A DNA stretch of 38,743 bases from Acidobacteriota bacterium (lineage in GTDB: Bacteria; Acidobacteriota; Vicinamibacteria; Vicinamibacterales; 2-12-FULL-66-21). The stretch covers positions 1 to 38,743 of the forward strand of contig QHWR01000084.1 of NCBI GenBank assembly GCA_003223835.1, in the 5' to 3' direction. The notes under the pieces were generated by a model that made no database searches, was not told the DNA's origin, and was given only the letters and a program-made list of their open reading frames with translations. The position numbers and the translations under genes were made by a program. This document shows, piece after piece, positions 9,217-18,735 of the stretch. The first letter of the stretch is position 1. Every line of letters begins with the position of its first letter.

Positions 9217-10806
9217 ATGACCGATCACCTCATCATCGGCAGCGGCATCGCGGCGTTGCGCGCGGCCGTCGCGCTCGCGGGTGCCGGCGACGTGCTGATG
9301 CTCACCAAGGCCGAGCCGCGCGAGGGCAATACCGGGTACGCGCAGGGCGGCATCGCCGCGGCGATCGGCCGCGACGACAGCCCGTCGCGTCATCTCGCGG
9401 ACACGCTTGCGGCGGGGGACGGACTCTGCGACGAACGCGCCGTCGCGGTGCTGGTCGCCGAGGGACCGCGCTACGTGCGCGAGCTGCTCGCGTGGGGCGC
9501 CGCGTTCGACCGCGGCGCGGACGGACAGCCGTCGCTCGCCATCGAAGGGGCCCACAGCGTCCGCCGCGTGCTGCACGCGCACGACGCGACGGGACGGGAG
9601 ATCGGCCGGACGCTCTGGACGCGTGTCGCGCCGCTCCGGAACGTGCTCGTGCACCCGCACGCGCGCGCGGTCGGACTGATCGTCGAGGGAGACCGCTGCG
9701 CCGGCGCGCGGTACGTGGCCGAGGACGGGCTCGTCACCTCGGCGCGCGCGAACCGCACCCTGCTGGCGACGGGAGGCGCGGGACAGGTCTACCGCGAGAC
9801 GACGAATCCGCCCGTCGCGACCGGCGACGGCATCGCGATCGCGTATCGGGCGGGCGCCGCCGTCGCCGACCTCGAGTTCGTGCAGTTTCATCCGACCGCG
9901 TTGAACATGCCCGGCCAGCCGCGGTTCCTCTTGTCGGAGGCGCTGCGCGGCGAGGGGGCGCGGCTCGTGAACGGCGCCGGGGACGCATTCATGGCGCGAT
10001 ACGATCCCGTGGGAGATCTCGCGCCGCGCGATCGCGTGTCGCGCGCGATCGCCCGCGAGGCGGAGCGTACCGGGGCGCCCGTGTTTCTCACGCTCGATCG
10101 GCTCGATCCGGCGTTCGTGCACGCGCGATTCCCGCTGATCTCGGAGGCTTGCCGGCGGGCCGGCCTCGATCTCGCGCGCGATCTCATCCCGATTGGACCG
10201 GCCGCGCATTACGTGATGGGCGGCGTCGTGACCGATCTCGACGGGCGCACGACGCTGCCGGGGCTCTACGCCGCCGGCGAGGTGGCGTGCACAGGCGTCC
10301 ACGGTGCGAACCGCCTGGCGAGCAACTCGCTCCTCGAGGGGCTCGTCTTCGGCGCGCGCGCCGGCGCCGCGATGCGCGCGGACGCGGCGCGCGACGGCTG
10401 GGCCTTCGACGCGACGTCGGCGAGCGCGATGGAAACCGCGGGCGAGAGCGAACGTGAGGGCCGCGGCCGCGCGGCGGGCACGGCTGGTGAAGCGCTCCAC
10501 GCGGACGCCGTCCGGGATCTGATGTGGCAGCTCGTGGGTCTCTTCCGCGACGCGCGGGGACTGCGCGATGCGATCGCGCAGCTCGAGCCGTTGTGGCGGG
10601 CGACCTGCGCGCGCCTGCAGGACGAAGCGGCGCCGCTCGACGCGGACGGCTGGCGCACGGCAAGCCTGGTGGCCGTCGGCCGGTTGATCGCGCGCGCGGC
10701 GCTGCGCCGCGAAGAGAGCCGCGGGGCACACTATCGCCTCGATTTTCCCGAGCGCGACGACGTCGCGTGGAAGCGTCGGATCATGGAAGGACGGCATGGC
10801 GGATAA
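9217..10806 (+). CDS. nadB: L-aspartate oxidase
   Basis: FAD-binding N-terminus (LIIGSGIAALRAAVAL), NTGYAQGGIAAAIG, FVQFHPTALNMPG, GLYAAGEVACTGVHGANRLASNSLLEGLVFG. Confidence 0.93.
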   Translation: MTDHLIIGSGIAALRAAVALAGAGDVLMLTKAEPREGNTGYAQGGIAAAIGRDDSPSRHLADTLAAGDGLCDERAVAVLVAEGPRYVRELLAWGAAFDRGADGQPSLAIEGAHSVRRVLHAHDATGREIGRTLWTRVAPLRNVLVHPHARAVGLIVEGDRCAGARYVAEDGLVTSARANRTLLATGGAGQVYRETTNPPVATGDGIAIAYRAGAAVADLEFVQFHPTALNMPGQPRFLLSEALRGEGARLVNGAGDAFMARYDPVGDLAPRDRVSRAIAREAERTGAPVFLTLDRLDPAFVHARFPLISEACRRAGLDLARDLIPIGPAAHYVMGGVVTDLDGRTTLPGLYAAGEVACTGVHGANRLASNSLLEGLVFGARAGAAMRADAARDGWAFDATSASAMETAGESEREGRGRAAGTAGEALHADAVRDLMWQLVGLFRDARGLRDAIAQLEPLWRATCARLQDEAAPLDADGWRTASLVAVGRLIARAALRREESRGAHYRLDFPERDDVAWKRRIMEGRHGG

Positions 10807-12250
10807 GAATGACGCGCCTCAGAACACCGAAATCACTCCCCAATCGAAGAATTTCTCGCAGTGGTACCTGGACGTGGTGCTCCGCGCGGAGCTCGCGGAC
10901 TACACCGAGGTCAAGGGCTGCATGGCGATCCGCCCGTACGGCTATGCGATCTGGGAGCTGATCACGCAGGCGCTCGATCGCCGCATCAAGGCGACCGGTC
11001 ACGTCAACGCGTACTTCCCGCTCTTCATTCCCTCGAGCCTCCTGATGAAGGAGAAGGAGCACGTCGCGGGCTTCGCACCGCAAGTGGCGTGGGTCACGAA
11101 AGGGGGCGACGAAGAGCTGGCCGAGCCTCTCGTGGTGCGTCCGACGTCCGAGGCGATCATCGGAACGCTCTACGCCAAATGGATCAAGTCGTGGCGCGAT
11201 CTGCCGGTCCTGATCAACCAGTGGGCGAACGTCGTCCGCTGGGAAAAGGTGACGAGGCCGTTCCTGCGCACGACCGAGTTCCTCTGGCAGGAAGGGCACA
11301 CCGCGCACGAGACGGCCGAGGAAGCGCAGGAAGAGACGTTGAAAATCCTCGCGCTGTACAAAGACTGCCTCGAGACGGAGATGGCCATACCGGTCATCGA
11401 TGGAGAGAAGAGCGAAAGCGAGAAATTCGCGGGCGCCGCGCGCACGTACTCGGTGGAAGCCCTCATGGGTGACGGACGCGCGCTGCAGGCCGGCACGTCG
11501 CACAACCTCGGACAGAACTTCGCGAAGGCGTTCGGCATCCAGTTCCAGGGGCGCGACAAGGCGCTGCAGCACGTCTGGACGACGTCATGGGGCATGACGA
11601 CGCGCCTGATCGGCGCCGCGATCATGGTGCACGGCGACGACAACGGGCTGATCCTGCCGCCGCGGATCGCGCCCTACCAGGTCGTCATCGTCCCGATTCC
11701 CCGCGGCAACTGGCAGGAGACGGTGCTGCCGAAGGCGCGCGAGATCAAGCAGGCGCTCGAGGCGCGCGGCATCCGGGTCACGCTCGACGACCGCGACTCG
11801 TACTCGCCCGGCTGGAAGTTCGCCGAGTGGGAACTGCGCGGCGCTCCCGTACGAATCGAAATCGGACCGAAGGACATCGAGAAGTCCGCGGTGATGGTGG
11901 CCCGGCGCGACACGCGGCAGAAGGACAGCCTCGCGATGGACGGGCTCGCGGACGCGATCGCCGGCCGCCTCGACGAAATCCAGAAGGCGCTGTTCGACCG
12001 CGCGCTGAAGTTCCGCGACGAGCACACGACGCGCGTGTCCTCGTACGACGAGTTCAAGGCGGCGATGGAAGGACGTCCCGGCTTCGTGATTGCGGGCTGG
12101 TGCGGCAGCGCTGACTGCGAGGCCCGGATCAAAGCGGACACGCAGGCGACGCTGCGCAACATTCCATTCGGAGGCGCAAAGGTCACGGGCGTCTGCGTCA
12201 AGTGCGGCCAGCCGTCGTCCGGCGAGGCCTGGTTCGCCAAAGCGTACTGA
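10796..12250 (+). CDS. proS: Proline--tRNA ligase, short form without the bacterial editing insertion, with C-terminal Cys-rich domain and terminal Tyr
   Basis: KNFSQWYLDVVLRAELADYTEVKGCMAIRPYGYAIWELI; VRPTSEAIIG; C-terminus CVKCGQPSSGEAWFAKAY*. ATG overlaps the nadB 3' end by 11 bp. Confidence 0.93.
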   Translation: MADKNDAPQNTEITPQSKNFSQWYLDVVLRAELADYTEVKGCMAIRPYGYAIWELITQALDRRIKATGHVNAYFPLFIPSSLLMKEKEHVAGFAPQVAWVTKGGDEELAEPLVVRPTSEAIIGTLYAKWIKSWRDLPVLINQWANVVRWEKVTRPFLRTTEFLWQEGHTAHETAEEAQEETLKILALYKDCLETEMAIPVIDGEKSESEKFAGAARTYSVEALMGDGRALQAGTSHNLGQNFAKAFGIQFQGRDKALQHVWTTSWGMTTRLIGAAIMVHGDDNGLILPPRIAPYQVVIVPIPRGNWQETVLPKAREIKQALEARGIRVTLDDRDSYSPGWKFAEWELRGAPVRIEIGPKDIEKSAVMVARRDTRQKDSLAMDGLADAIAGRLDEIQKALFDRALKFRDEHTTRVSSYDEFKAAMEGRPGFVIAGWCGSADCEARIKADTQATLRNIPFGGAKVTGVCVKCGQPSSGEAWFAKAY

Positions 12251-13934
12251 TGAGCCGGTCCGCCGGGGACGTCGTGCGCGGCAGCATGCTCGCCCTTCTG
12301 GCCGCGGTCGTCTACGTCAACGCGCTTCACAACCCGTTCGTGTACGACGACGTCGACACCGTGACGGCGAATCCCTCGCTCGTGGACCTGTCGAACGTGC
12401 GGTTCGTGCTCCTCTACAGTCTGTATCGTCCGGTCGTGAACGTCTCGTACGCGATCGACCGCGCCGTCTGGGGGGTCGCGCCGTTCGGCTTCCATCTCAC
12501 CAACGTCGCGCTCCACGCGCTCGTCGTCGTGTTGTTCTACGCGTTCTGCCGCCGCGCGTTTCGCGACGAGCGTCCGGCGGATGGACAGCGGGCGCGGTGG
12601 CCCGCGTTCGCCGCCGCGTCTCTTTACGGCGTCCATCCGATGATGACGGAGGCCGCGGGTTACGTGTCGGGACGATCCGAAGTCCTTTGCGCGGCGGGGT
12701 TTCTCGCCGCGCTCCTGGCGGCGCGGCGCGCGATCGTCAGCGGCAGACGCGCGCCGGCGATCGCCGCGATGCTGTTCGGCGCCGTCGCGATCGCGTCGAA
12801 GGAGAGCGCGGCCGCGCTGCCGGTCGTCCTCCTCGCCTATGACGCCTGGGTGTTGTCGCCGGCGACTGGAACGTGGAAGCGGCGGCTCTGGCGGGTCTAC
12901 GTGCCGCTGCTCGCGGTGATGGCGGCCGCGGCGGTCGTCCGGCTCTACACGCTGCTCTCCGCCGAAGCGCACCTGATGCGCGGTCCGATCGACAACGCGA
13001 TGACGCAGGCGATCGTCATCTGGCGTTATCTGCGTCTGCTGGTCTGGCCGTCGGGCCAGACGATCATGCACGTCGTGCGGTTCGTGACGTCGCCGGCGGA
13101 TCCGGTCGCGTCCTGGCAGCGATCGCGCTCGCCGCCGCGATCGCTGTCGCGGTGCGCGCGCGCGCTCGGCTGCCGCTGGCCGCGGTGGGCGCGGTCTGGT
13201 TCATTGCCGCGATCGCGCCGTCCTCGTCCATCGTGCCTCTGCGCGAGGGGATGGCGGAACATCGCGTCTACCTCGCGAGCGGCGGTCTGTTTCTCGCCAT
13301 GGCCGCGGCGCTCCGGGCGGTGCCCGCGACGTACGCGCGTTTCGCGCGCGTCGCCGTCGTCGTCGCCGTGATCGCGTACGCGGCGCTGACGGTCCGGCGC
13401 ACCTTCGTCTGGTCGAGCGCCGTGACGCTCTGGGCCGAAGCGGCGTCGCAGGCGCCGTCGATGTGGGAGCCGCATTACGCCCTTGCGGACGCGCTCCGCG
13501 AAGCGGACGCGTGCGAGCGCGCCGTCCCCGAGTACGAAACGGTCGTTCGCCTCCGCCCGCGGCACCGCGACGCACAGCTCAACATGGGTATCTGCCTGGC
13601 GGAAACAGGACGGTCCGCGGACGCCGAACGCGCGTTCAGGCGCGCGGCGGCGATCGATCCGACGAGCCCCCGGCCCTACACCAATCTCGGCGCGCTCGCG
13701 ATCGTCGAAGGGCAGCCGGAGCGCGCGCGGGATGCGTACTTGTCAGCGCTTCGCGTGGACCCGCAGAACGTGCTCGCGCGCATGCAGCTTGCCGCGTTGT
13801 ACGAACACACGTTTCACGATTACCGCGCCGCCGCGCAGATGTGCGGCGAGGCACGGGCGATTGCGCCCTTCACGCCCGGCGTTGACGACTGTGCGGAGCG
13901 CAACTGGCGGCGCGTCCCCGGCGGCGGACGGTGA
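12250..13934 (+). pseudogene. TMTC-like membrane protein with C-terminal TPRs; reading frame broken near 13100
   Basis: N-terminal part in frame 1 (MSRSAGDVVRGSMLAL...RFVTSPADPVAS), continuation in frame 0 (VLAAIALAAAIAVAVRARARLPLAAVGAVWFIAAIAPSSSIVPLREGMAEHRVYLASGG...TPR). Confidence 0.75.
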
Positions 13935-13935
13935 T

Positions 13936-15315
13936 ATGAACAGGCTGCGCGTGTTGCACGCGATCCATGATTTTCTGCCGCGGCATCTCGCGGGGTCGGA
14001 GATCTACGCGTACGAGCTCGCGCGCGCGCTGTCGCGCAAACATGACGTCTGGATGCTGGCGGCCGAGTACGACCTCGCCGCCAACCACGGGCAGATTCGG
14101 TGGAGGCGCCACGAAGACGTCGCCGTCGTCGAGGTCGTCAACAACTGGGAGTTCCGCGGGTTCGACGAGACGTATGCTTCGCCGCGGCTGAACCGCCAGA
14201 TCGAGCACGTGCTGCACGCCGTCCGGCCTGACGTCGTTCACGTCCATAACCTCTTGAATCTTTCGTTCGATCTGCCCGCGCTGGCGCACGCGCGAGGGGC
14301 CCGCGTCGTCGCGACGCTGCACGACTACACGCTGGTCTGCCCGTCGGGCGGCCAGCGAATTCATCGCGCGGATCGGCACGTGTGCGACACGATCGACGTC
14401 GAGCGCTGCGCCCGCTGTTTCGGGGAATCGCCGTTCGGCGCGCAACTCGCCGTCGGGCGCACGGCGGCGCGAGTCCGCGGGCGGCCGCTGCTCCGCGCGG
14501 CGGACGCCGTGCGCCGCAGGCTGCCGGTCGTTGCGCGGGCGGCGGCGCGTTACACGCCTGGCGTCCGCCTCGAGCCGGACGACATCCGCGCGCGTCTCGC
14601 GTACGCGCAGCATGTGTTCCGGACCGTCGATCTGTTCGTCGCGCCGTCGGCGACGCTCGCGCGCGAGTTCGTGCGCCTCGGCGTCCCGCCCAGCCGCATC
14701 GAGGTATCGGAGAACGGATCCGCGGTGGGGCCCGATCTCGCGCCGCGGCCCGAACGATCGCGCGTCGCGGTCGGCTTCGTCGGCTCGATCGTGTGGCACA
14801 AGGGGGTGCACGTGCTGATCGAAGCTGCGCGGCGTTTGCGCGGCGACTTCGACGTCCGCATTTTCGGCGATCCATGTGTCGCTCCCGATTACACGCGGGA
14901 TCTGGAGCGGATGGCCGAGGGGCTTCCGGTGCGGTTCGAAGGCGCGTTCGACCGCGCGACGGCGGCAGCGGTGTATCGGGGCATCGACGTCCTCGTTGTA
15001 CCGTCGCTCTGGCCGGAGAACGCGCCGCTGGTGCTTCAGGAAGCGTCGCTGCACGGCGTGGCCGTCGTCGCCGCGAGGGTCGGCGGCATCCCGGAATTCG
15101 TGACCGACGGCGTCAACGGCCTGCTGTACGACGCGACGTCCGCCAACGAGCTTGCCGCCGCCTTGCAGCGCCTGATCGACGATCCGCCGCTTCGCGCGAG
15201 CCTCGCGGCCGTGGCCAGACCTGTCAAGTCGATCGTGCAGGACGCCGAGGACTGGGAGCGTCGCTATCACCGCGTGCTCCAGGGCCAGGTCGGCCCGCTT
15301 TCCGTGAGTGTCTGA
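13936..15315 (+). CDS. GT4-family glycosyltransferase
   Basis: LRVLHAIHDFLPRHLAGSEIYAYELARAL; C-terminal DVLVVPSLWPENAPLVLQEASLHGVAVVAARVGGIPEFV. Confidence 0.9.
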   Translation: MNRLRVLHAIHDFLPRHLAGSEIYAYELARALSRKHDVWMLAAEYDLAANHGQIRWRRHEDVAVVEVVNNWEFRGFDETYASPRLNRQIEHVLHAVRPDVVHVHNLLNLSFDLPALAHARGARVVATLHDYTLVCPSGGQRIHRADRHVCDTIDVERCARCFGESPFGAQLAVGRTAARVRGRPLLRAADAVRRRLPVVARAAARYTPGVRLEPDDIRARLAYAQHVFRTVDLFVAPSATLAREFVRLGVPPSRIEVSENGSAVGPDLAPRPERSRVAVGFVGSIVWHKGVHVLIEAARRLRGDFDVRIFGDPCVAPDYTRDLERMAEGLPVRFEGAFDRATAAAVYRGIDVLVVPSLWPENAPLVLQEASLHGVAVVAARVGGIPEFVTDGVNGLLYDATSANELAAALQRLIDDPPLRASLAAVARPVKSIVQDAEDWERRYHRVLQGQVGPLSVSV

Positions 15316-15322
15316 TCGGGCA

Positions 15323-16321
15323 ATGGAGTCCATCTCGATCGTGATTCCGGCGCTGAATGGGATGGAGACGCTGCCTCGCGTGTTCGACGCGCTGGCCGCG
15401 CAGGACCTCGCCGCGGACATCGTCGTCGTCGACTCCGGGTCGCGGGACGGCACGGTGGAGCACGCGCGCGGACACGGCGCGACCGTGATCGAAATCGCAC
15501 CAGGCACCTTCAACCACGGCGCGACGCGGAACCTCGGCATCGCGCATGCGGCCGGCGCGCTGGTCGTGCTGCTGGTGCAGGATGCCGTGCCGGCGTCGAG
15601 CGGCTGGCTGCGAGCCCTGACGGCGCCATTCGCGATGGACTCTGCCGTCGCGGGCACATTTGGCCGGCAGATTCCCTGGCCGGCTGCGCGCTCGCTGGCG
15701 CGGTGGAGCGGGCGCGACTGGATCGCGGCGGGCGCGATTGCGCGTCTTTCAGGCCCGCTGAGCGCCGGTGAATTCGATCGTTTGAGTCCGGATGAGCGGC
15801 ATCGCGCCTGCGTCTTCGACAACGTGTGTTCGTGCGTACGGCGCGACATCTGGTCGCGGCATCCGTTCAGGGAGACGCCGATCGCCGAAGATCTCGAGTG
15901 GGGACGCGAGGTCCTGCTCGCGGGCTTCCGAATCGCCTACGCGCCCGAGGCGGGCGTCTGGCATTCCCACGAACGCGGCGTCCGTGATGAATGGCGACGG
16001 ACGCGCGACGTGCATCGCCGTTTGTTCGAGCTGTTCGGCCTCACGACGATTCCGTCGCGGCGCGCGCTTTTGCGGTCGGTTGCTTCCGCCGTGATTACTC
16101 ACGTTCGGATTGCCTCCCGGGATCGGTCGCTCACGGCCATCGCGCGCGCGGCCGCGCTGGGTGTGGCGTGGCCCGTCGGTCAATACGTCGGGGCACGACA
16201 AGCGCGGCGCGCGCTGCAGGCGGCACGCTTGCACGCAGCACCAAAGCACCCCGCACCAAAAGTACCCAGCACCATTTCCCAGCACCCAGCCCCCAGCACA
16301 GACACGCGGAGGCCTCGCTGA
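15323..16321 (+). CDS. GT2-family glycosyltransferase (rhamnosyltransferase-like) with repeat-derived C-terminal tail
   Basis: ISIVIPALNGMETLPRVFDALAAQDLAADIVVVDSGSRDGTVEHA; FNHGATRNLGIAHA; tail HAAPKHPAPKVPSTISQHPAPSTDTRRPR. Confidence 0.88.
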   Translation: MESISIVIPALNGMETLPRVFDALAAQDLAADIVVVDSGSRDGTVEHARGHGATVIEIAPGTFNHGATRNLGIAHAAGALVVLLVQDAVPASSGWLRALTAPFAMDSAVAGTFGRQIPWPAARSLARWSGRDWIAAGAIARLSGPLSAGEFDRLSPDERHRACVFDNVCSCVRRDIWSRHPFRETPIAEDLEWGREVLLAGFRIAYAPEAGVWHSHERGVRDEWRRTRDVHRRLFELFGLTTIPSRRALLRSVASAVITHVRIASRDRSLTAIARAAALGVAWPVGQYVGARQARRALQAARLHAAPKHPAPKVPSTISQHPAPSTDTRRPR

Positions 16322-18735
16322 TGCGCCTCCTCCTCGCCGTCCATGGCTACCCGCCCTCGTCATGCGGTGGGACGGAGACGTACGTCGCCGACCTCGCGCA
16401 GGCGCTGGCCCGGCAACCGGGCGTCGACGTCGCGGTGATGGCGCGCGAAGGCGATCCGCTGCGCGCGGAGCTGGCGGTGCGGACGGAGCGCCGCGGCGCG
16501 GTCGATGTGCACTTCATCAACAACACGTTCCAGGTCTGCGAGTCCTTCGAAGACAGCTACCGCAACCCGGCGCTGCAGGAGGTCGCGTCGGCCCTGATCG
16601 ACGAGATCGCACCCGACGTCGCGCATATTCACCATCTCACGGGGCTGTCGACCGGTCTCGTCGACGAGTTCCGCCGGCGCGCGATCCCCGTCGTGATGAC
16701 GTTGAATGACTACTGGCTGATCTGCCATCGGGGCCAGCTGCTCGACCGCGACGGCCGGCGATGTGACGCGCCTTGTGCGGGTGAACGAGATCTTCCGCCT
16801 GAAGGCGGAAGCCACGAATTTCCTTCCAAATCTAACTCTTGTGGCTTCCGCCTTCAGGCGGAAGATCTGGCCGGCTGCGGGCGCTGCATCCCTGCAGCGG
16901 CGCTCGCGCCGGCCGTCGCGTGGCGCGCGGGCCGCGGGCTTCGGCGGATTCCGGTGGCGCGGACGCTCGTGTCCCTTGCCGAACGGGCCGTCACCGCGAT
17001 CGACGCCGGCGGGCGCTCGCGCGTGGCGACGATCGCGCGGGCCAGGCACATGCGCGACGTCTGCGCTGGCGCCAATCTCCTGATCGCGCCGTCGCGCACG
17101 CTCGAAGAGCGATATCTCGCGTTCGGCGCGCCGCGCGAACGGCTCATATGGTGCGACCAGGGCATCGATGTCTCGCTCTTCAATCGACGACGCGGCGTTG
17201 AAGCCGGCCCACTCCGACTCGCGTTCGCGGGCAGCCTGATCTCTTCGAAGGCGCCGCACGTCCTGCTCGACGCCGTGTCGCGCCTGCCGCCCGGATCGGC
17301 GACGGTCGATCTCATCGGTGCCACCGCGCCCTATCACGGCGACGTCGAATACTCGCGCGCGCTGGCGGCGCGTCTCGGCGCTCCATTCATTCGTCACACC
17401 GGCGCCGTTCCACACGAGCGGGTCGGCGAGATGCTCGCCGATGTCGATCTCCTGGTCGTGCCGTCGGTCTGGATCGAAAACGCGCCGTTCGTCATCCGCG
17501 AAGCCTTCGCCGCCGGCGTTCCCGTCGTTGCCTCCCGTCTCGGCGGAATGGCGGAGATGGTCCGCGACGGCGTCAACGGGTTGCTGTTCGAGCCCGGCAG
17601 TCCGGATGCGCTCGCGACGGTGCTGCGCCGCGTCATCGATGAACCGGCCCTGCTGGCCGCGCTGCGCGCCGGGATCCGGCCGGTCATGACCATCGACGAG
17701 GACGCCGCGCAGTTGGTGGCGTTGTACAAGGCAGAGCGCCTGCGGCCCGAGCGAGACGCGGAGTCGCCGGCCCCTCGGGAGCTTCAGGGTCGCCGTGAGC
17801 AATGCGCGGTCGAGTGCCCGCGGCCGGAGGTCAGCGACAGGCCGTTCGCGGTGGCCGCGATCGTGCTCAATTACAGGACGCCGGAGCAGACGTGGCTCGC
17901 GGTGCGCTCGCTTCAACCGAGCCCAACGATCGACCGCATCATCGTCGTGGACAACGGATCGAACGACGGGTCGGAATCGGAACTTCGCCGCACGCTGAAC
18001 GACGTCGACGTCCTGCAGACCGGCGCGAACGTTGGATTCCCGGCTGGCGTGAATGCCGGCATCCGGCGCGCGCTCGACGCCGGCGCGGGCGCGGTGCTTC
18101 TCGTGAACAGCGACGTCGTGCTCCCGCCGGAGACCGCGGGCCTGCTGTCCGCGGCGCTCGCCGGAGATTCCTCCATCGGCATCGCCGCGCCCGTCGTGCT
18201 GTCCCGCGCGGAACCGGACGTCATCGCGTCCGCCGGCATTCGTTTCTTCGCGGCGAGCGGGCGCATGCGGCACCGCGCCGCCGGCCATCGTCTTGCCGCC
18301 GCCGGGCCGTCGGGCGTGCACCGCGTGGACGCGGTGAGCGGCTGCGCGATGTTGATCCGGCGCGAAGTATTCGGTCGCATCGGCCTGTTCGACGAGCCCT
18401 GCTTCTTCTCGTTCGAGGACGTGGACTTCTGTTTGCGCGCCCGCGCCGCGGGATTCGAAACCGTCTGCGTGACGGGCGCGGTCGCGTATCACGAAGGGGG
18501 CGCGACGATGGGCAAGCGGACGCCGCGTCGCGTCTATTACGGGGTGCGCAACCACCTGCGCGTGGCGGGTCGCGCGGCGCCGCGCGGCGCGGTCGCGTCG
18601 GCAACGCGCGCGGCCGCGATCGTCGCGTTCAACGTCGCGTACGTCGCTCTGTCACCGGAGGTGCCGTTCCTGGCGGGCGTCGCCGCGGTCGGCCGCGGGA
18701 CGTTCGATCACCTCCGAGGCCGGTACGGCGGCTGA
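16321..18735 (+). CDS. Two-domain glycosyltransferase (N-terminal GT4, C-terminal GT2) carrying an in-frame palindromic insertion
   Basis: GT4: MRLLLAVHGYPPSSCGGTETYVADLAQAL...ENAPFVIREAFAAGVPVVASRLGGMAEMV; GT2: AAIVLNYRTPEQTWLAVRSLQ...IIVVDNGSNDGS...FFSFEDVDFCLRARAAGFETV. ATG overlaps the previous stop. Confidence 0.9.
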   Translation: MRLLLAVHGYPPSSCGGTETYVADLAQALARQPGVDVAVMAREGDPLRAELAVRTERRGAVDVHFINNTFQVCESFEDSYRNPALQEVASALIDEIAPDVAHIHHLTGLSTGLVDEFRRRAIPVVMTLNDYWLICHRGQLLDRDGRRCDAPCAGERDLPPEGGSHEFPSKSNSCGFRLQAEDLAGCGRCIPAAALAPAVAWRAGRGLRRIPVARTLVSLAERAVTAIDAGGRSRVATIARARHMRDVCAGANLLIAPSRTLEERYLAFGAPRERLIWCDQGIDVSLFNRRRGVEAGPLRLAFAGSLISSKAPHVLLDAVSRLPPGSATVDLIGATAPYHGDVEYSRALAARLGAPFIRHTGAVPHERVGEMLADVDLLVVPSVWIENAPFVIREAFAAGVPVVASRLGGMAEMVRDGVNGLLFEPGSPDALATVLRRVIDEPALLAALRAGIRPVMTIDEDAAQLVALYKAERLRPERDAESPAPRELQGRREQCAVECPRPEVSDRPFAVAAIVLNYRTPEQTWLAVRSLQPSPTIDRIIVVDNGSNDGSESELRRTLNDVDVLQTGANVGFPAGVNAGIRRALDAGAGAVLLVNSDVVLPPETAGLLSAALAGDSSIGIAAPVVLSRAEPDVIASAGIRFFAASGRMRHRAAGHRLAAAGPSGVHRVDAVSGCAMLIRREVFGRIGLFDEPCFFSFEDVDFCLRARAAGFETVCVTGAVAYHEGGATMGKRTPRRVYYGVRNHLRVAGRAAPRGAVASATRAAAIVAFNVAYVALSPEVPFLAGVAAVGRGTFDHLRGRYGG
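16788..16868. repeat. REPIN-like element: two inverted 28-bp arms, each an internal palindrome, with a 25-nt spacer
   Basis: Left arm AGATCTTCCGCCTGAAGGCGGAAGCCAC (16788-16815); right arm GTGGCTTCCGCCTTCAGGCGGAAGATCT (16841-16868) is its exact reverse complement. Each arm contains CTTCCGCCT-GA/TC-AGGCGGAAG. Confidence 0.9.

Noticed and set aside
8998-10797. 599-aa minus-strand ORF opposite nadB
   Set aside because: Antisense shadow ORF with no recognisable domains; nadB motifs are clear on the plus strand.
13081-13130. Programmed -1 ribosomal frameshift in the TMTC-like gene
   Set aside because: No X-XXY-YYZ slippery heptamer seen near the junction; an indel or sequencing error is simpler.
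16763-17083. 106-aa ORF containing EIFRLKAEATNFLPNLTLVASAFRRKI
   Set aside because: Alternate-frame translation of the REPIN-like palindrome plus GT4 sequence, not a separate gene.
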